14,723 nucleotides of DNA from Coprothermobacter sp. Its GTDB lineage: Bacteria > Coprothermobacterota > Coprothermobacteria > Coprothermobacterales > Coprothermobacteraceae. Position numbers and translations under genes: made by a program. Of this stretch, positions 14,610 to 14,723 are shown one piece after another. The DNA lies in assembly GCA_012842545.1 (NCBI GenBank), contig DUSQ01000029.1, positions 1 to 14,723 of the forward strand. The letters run 5' to 3'. The notes under the pieces are model-generated. The model saw nothing but the letters and a program-made list of their open reading frames with translations, did not search any database and was not told the origin of the DNA. Position 1 is the first letter of the stretch. Each line of letters starts with the position of its first letter.

Positions 14610-14618
14610 TCACCTCCT
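14610..14618 (-). promoter_or_regulatory. Ribosome binding site deciding the flgD GTG start
   Basis: AGGAGGTGA lies 6 bases before GTG 14603, within the 18-base gap after the preceding reading frame. It indicates a non-ATG start for flgD. Confidence 0.8.
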
Positions 14619-14621
14619 CAT

Positions 14622-14723
14622 TCAAACTACCATGTCGTACTGGTAAACTTTGTAACCACCCTCAGTTTCCTGAGCCATGTTTACTACATCCACAGCATCA
14701 AACTCGTAACCTTTCTTAGCAAG
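14622..14723 (-). CDS. 3' end of an unidentified gene, possibly fliK
   Basis: An open frame enters from the window edge and ends in TGA at 14622-14624, 18 bases before flgD. Its last 33 residues include LAKKGYEFDAVDVVNMAQ and end in YQYDMVV. The pattern 'L-x-x-x-G-x-x-x-x-x-V-x-V' is like the end of the FliK (hook-length control) C-terminal domain, and fliK normally precedes flgD in such operons. The fragment is too short for a sure call. It is partial at its 5' end. Confidence 0.55.
   Translation of the reverse strand, partial: LAKKGYEFDAVDVVNMAQETEGGYKVYQYDMVV

Noticed and set aside
15..14723. CRISPR arrays, tRNA or rRNA genes, insertion sequences, defence or toxin-antitoxin genes
   Set aside because: None seen: the window is almost fully covered by flagellar and chemotaxis genes on one strand, and no transposase motifs or regularly spaced repeats are present.

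Overview
This window is a stretch of a large flagellar/chemotaxis operon. Every gene I can support is on the minus strand, so transcription runs from high to low coordinates. In transcription order the genes are: the 3' end of an unidentified gene (possibly fliK), flgD, a TIGR02530-type flagellar operon gene, flgE, flbD (swrD), motA, motB, fliL, fliM, fliY, cheY, fliO, fliP, fliQ, fliR, flhB, flhA, flhF, flhG and cheB. Gaps are a few bases or are replaced by ATGA/TAATG start-stop overlaps, which fits one polycistronic message with translational coupling. I see no convincing promoter or terminator, so both operon ends probably lie outside the window.

The gene order and the families present (FliY rather than a simple FliN, FlbD/SwrD, the TIGR02530 protein, cheY between fliY and fliO, flhF-flhG downstream of flhA) match the fla/che operon of Firmicutes such as Bacillus and Clostridia and of related deep-branching thermophiles (Thermotogae, Coprothermobacterota). 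Base composition looks like the mid-40s % GC by eye. I cannot name the species. It is presumably a Gram-positive-type or thermophilic anaerobe, but that is inference.

Region by region: 14723-12307 encodes hook assembly (hook cap, accessory protein, hook). 12300-10166 encodes the stator and its helpers (FlbD, MotA, MotB, FliL). 10166-7931 encodes the switch complex and its signal (FliM, FliY, CheY). 7938-2931 encodes the type III export gate (FliO, FliP, FliQ, FliR, FlhB, FlhA). 2931-1079 encodes the FlhF/FlhG pair that sets flagellar position and number. 1067-15 encodes the chemoreceptor methylesterase CheB. Together these genes build the export apparatus and hook, drive rotation and connect the motor to chemotaxis.

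I did not find a wholly new system. The noteworthy points are departures from family norms inside familiar genes. FlhA lacks several near-invariant membrane-domain residues. FlhB has NPTE instead of the self-cleavage motif NPTH. MotA/MotB look like the sodium-driven PomA/MotP type, and MotB has an altered OmpA-like site with two cysteines. FlgE seems to carry two copies of a hook D2-like domain. A GC-rich, hairpin-forming spacer precedes flgE, and a palindromic segment reading PPFTKGG lies in the gene before it.
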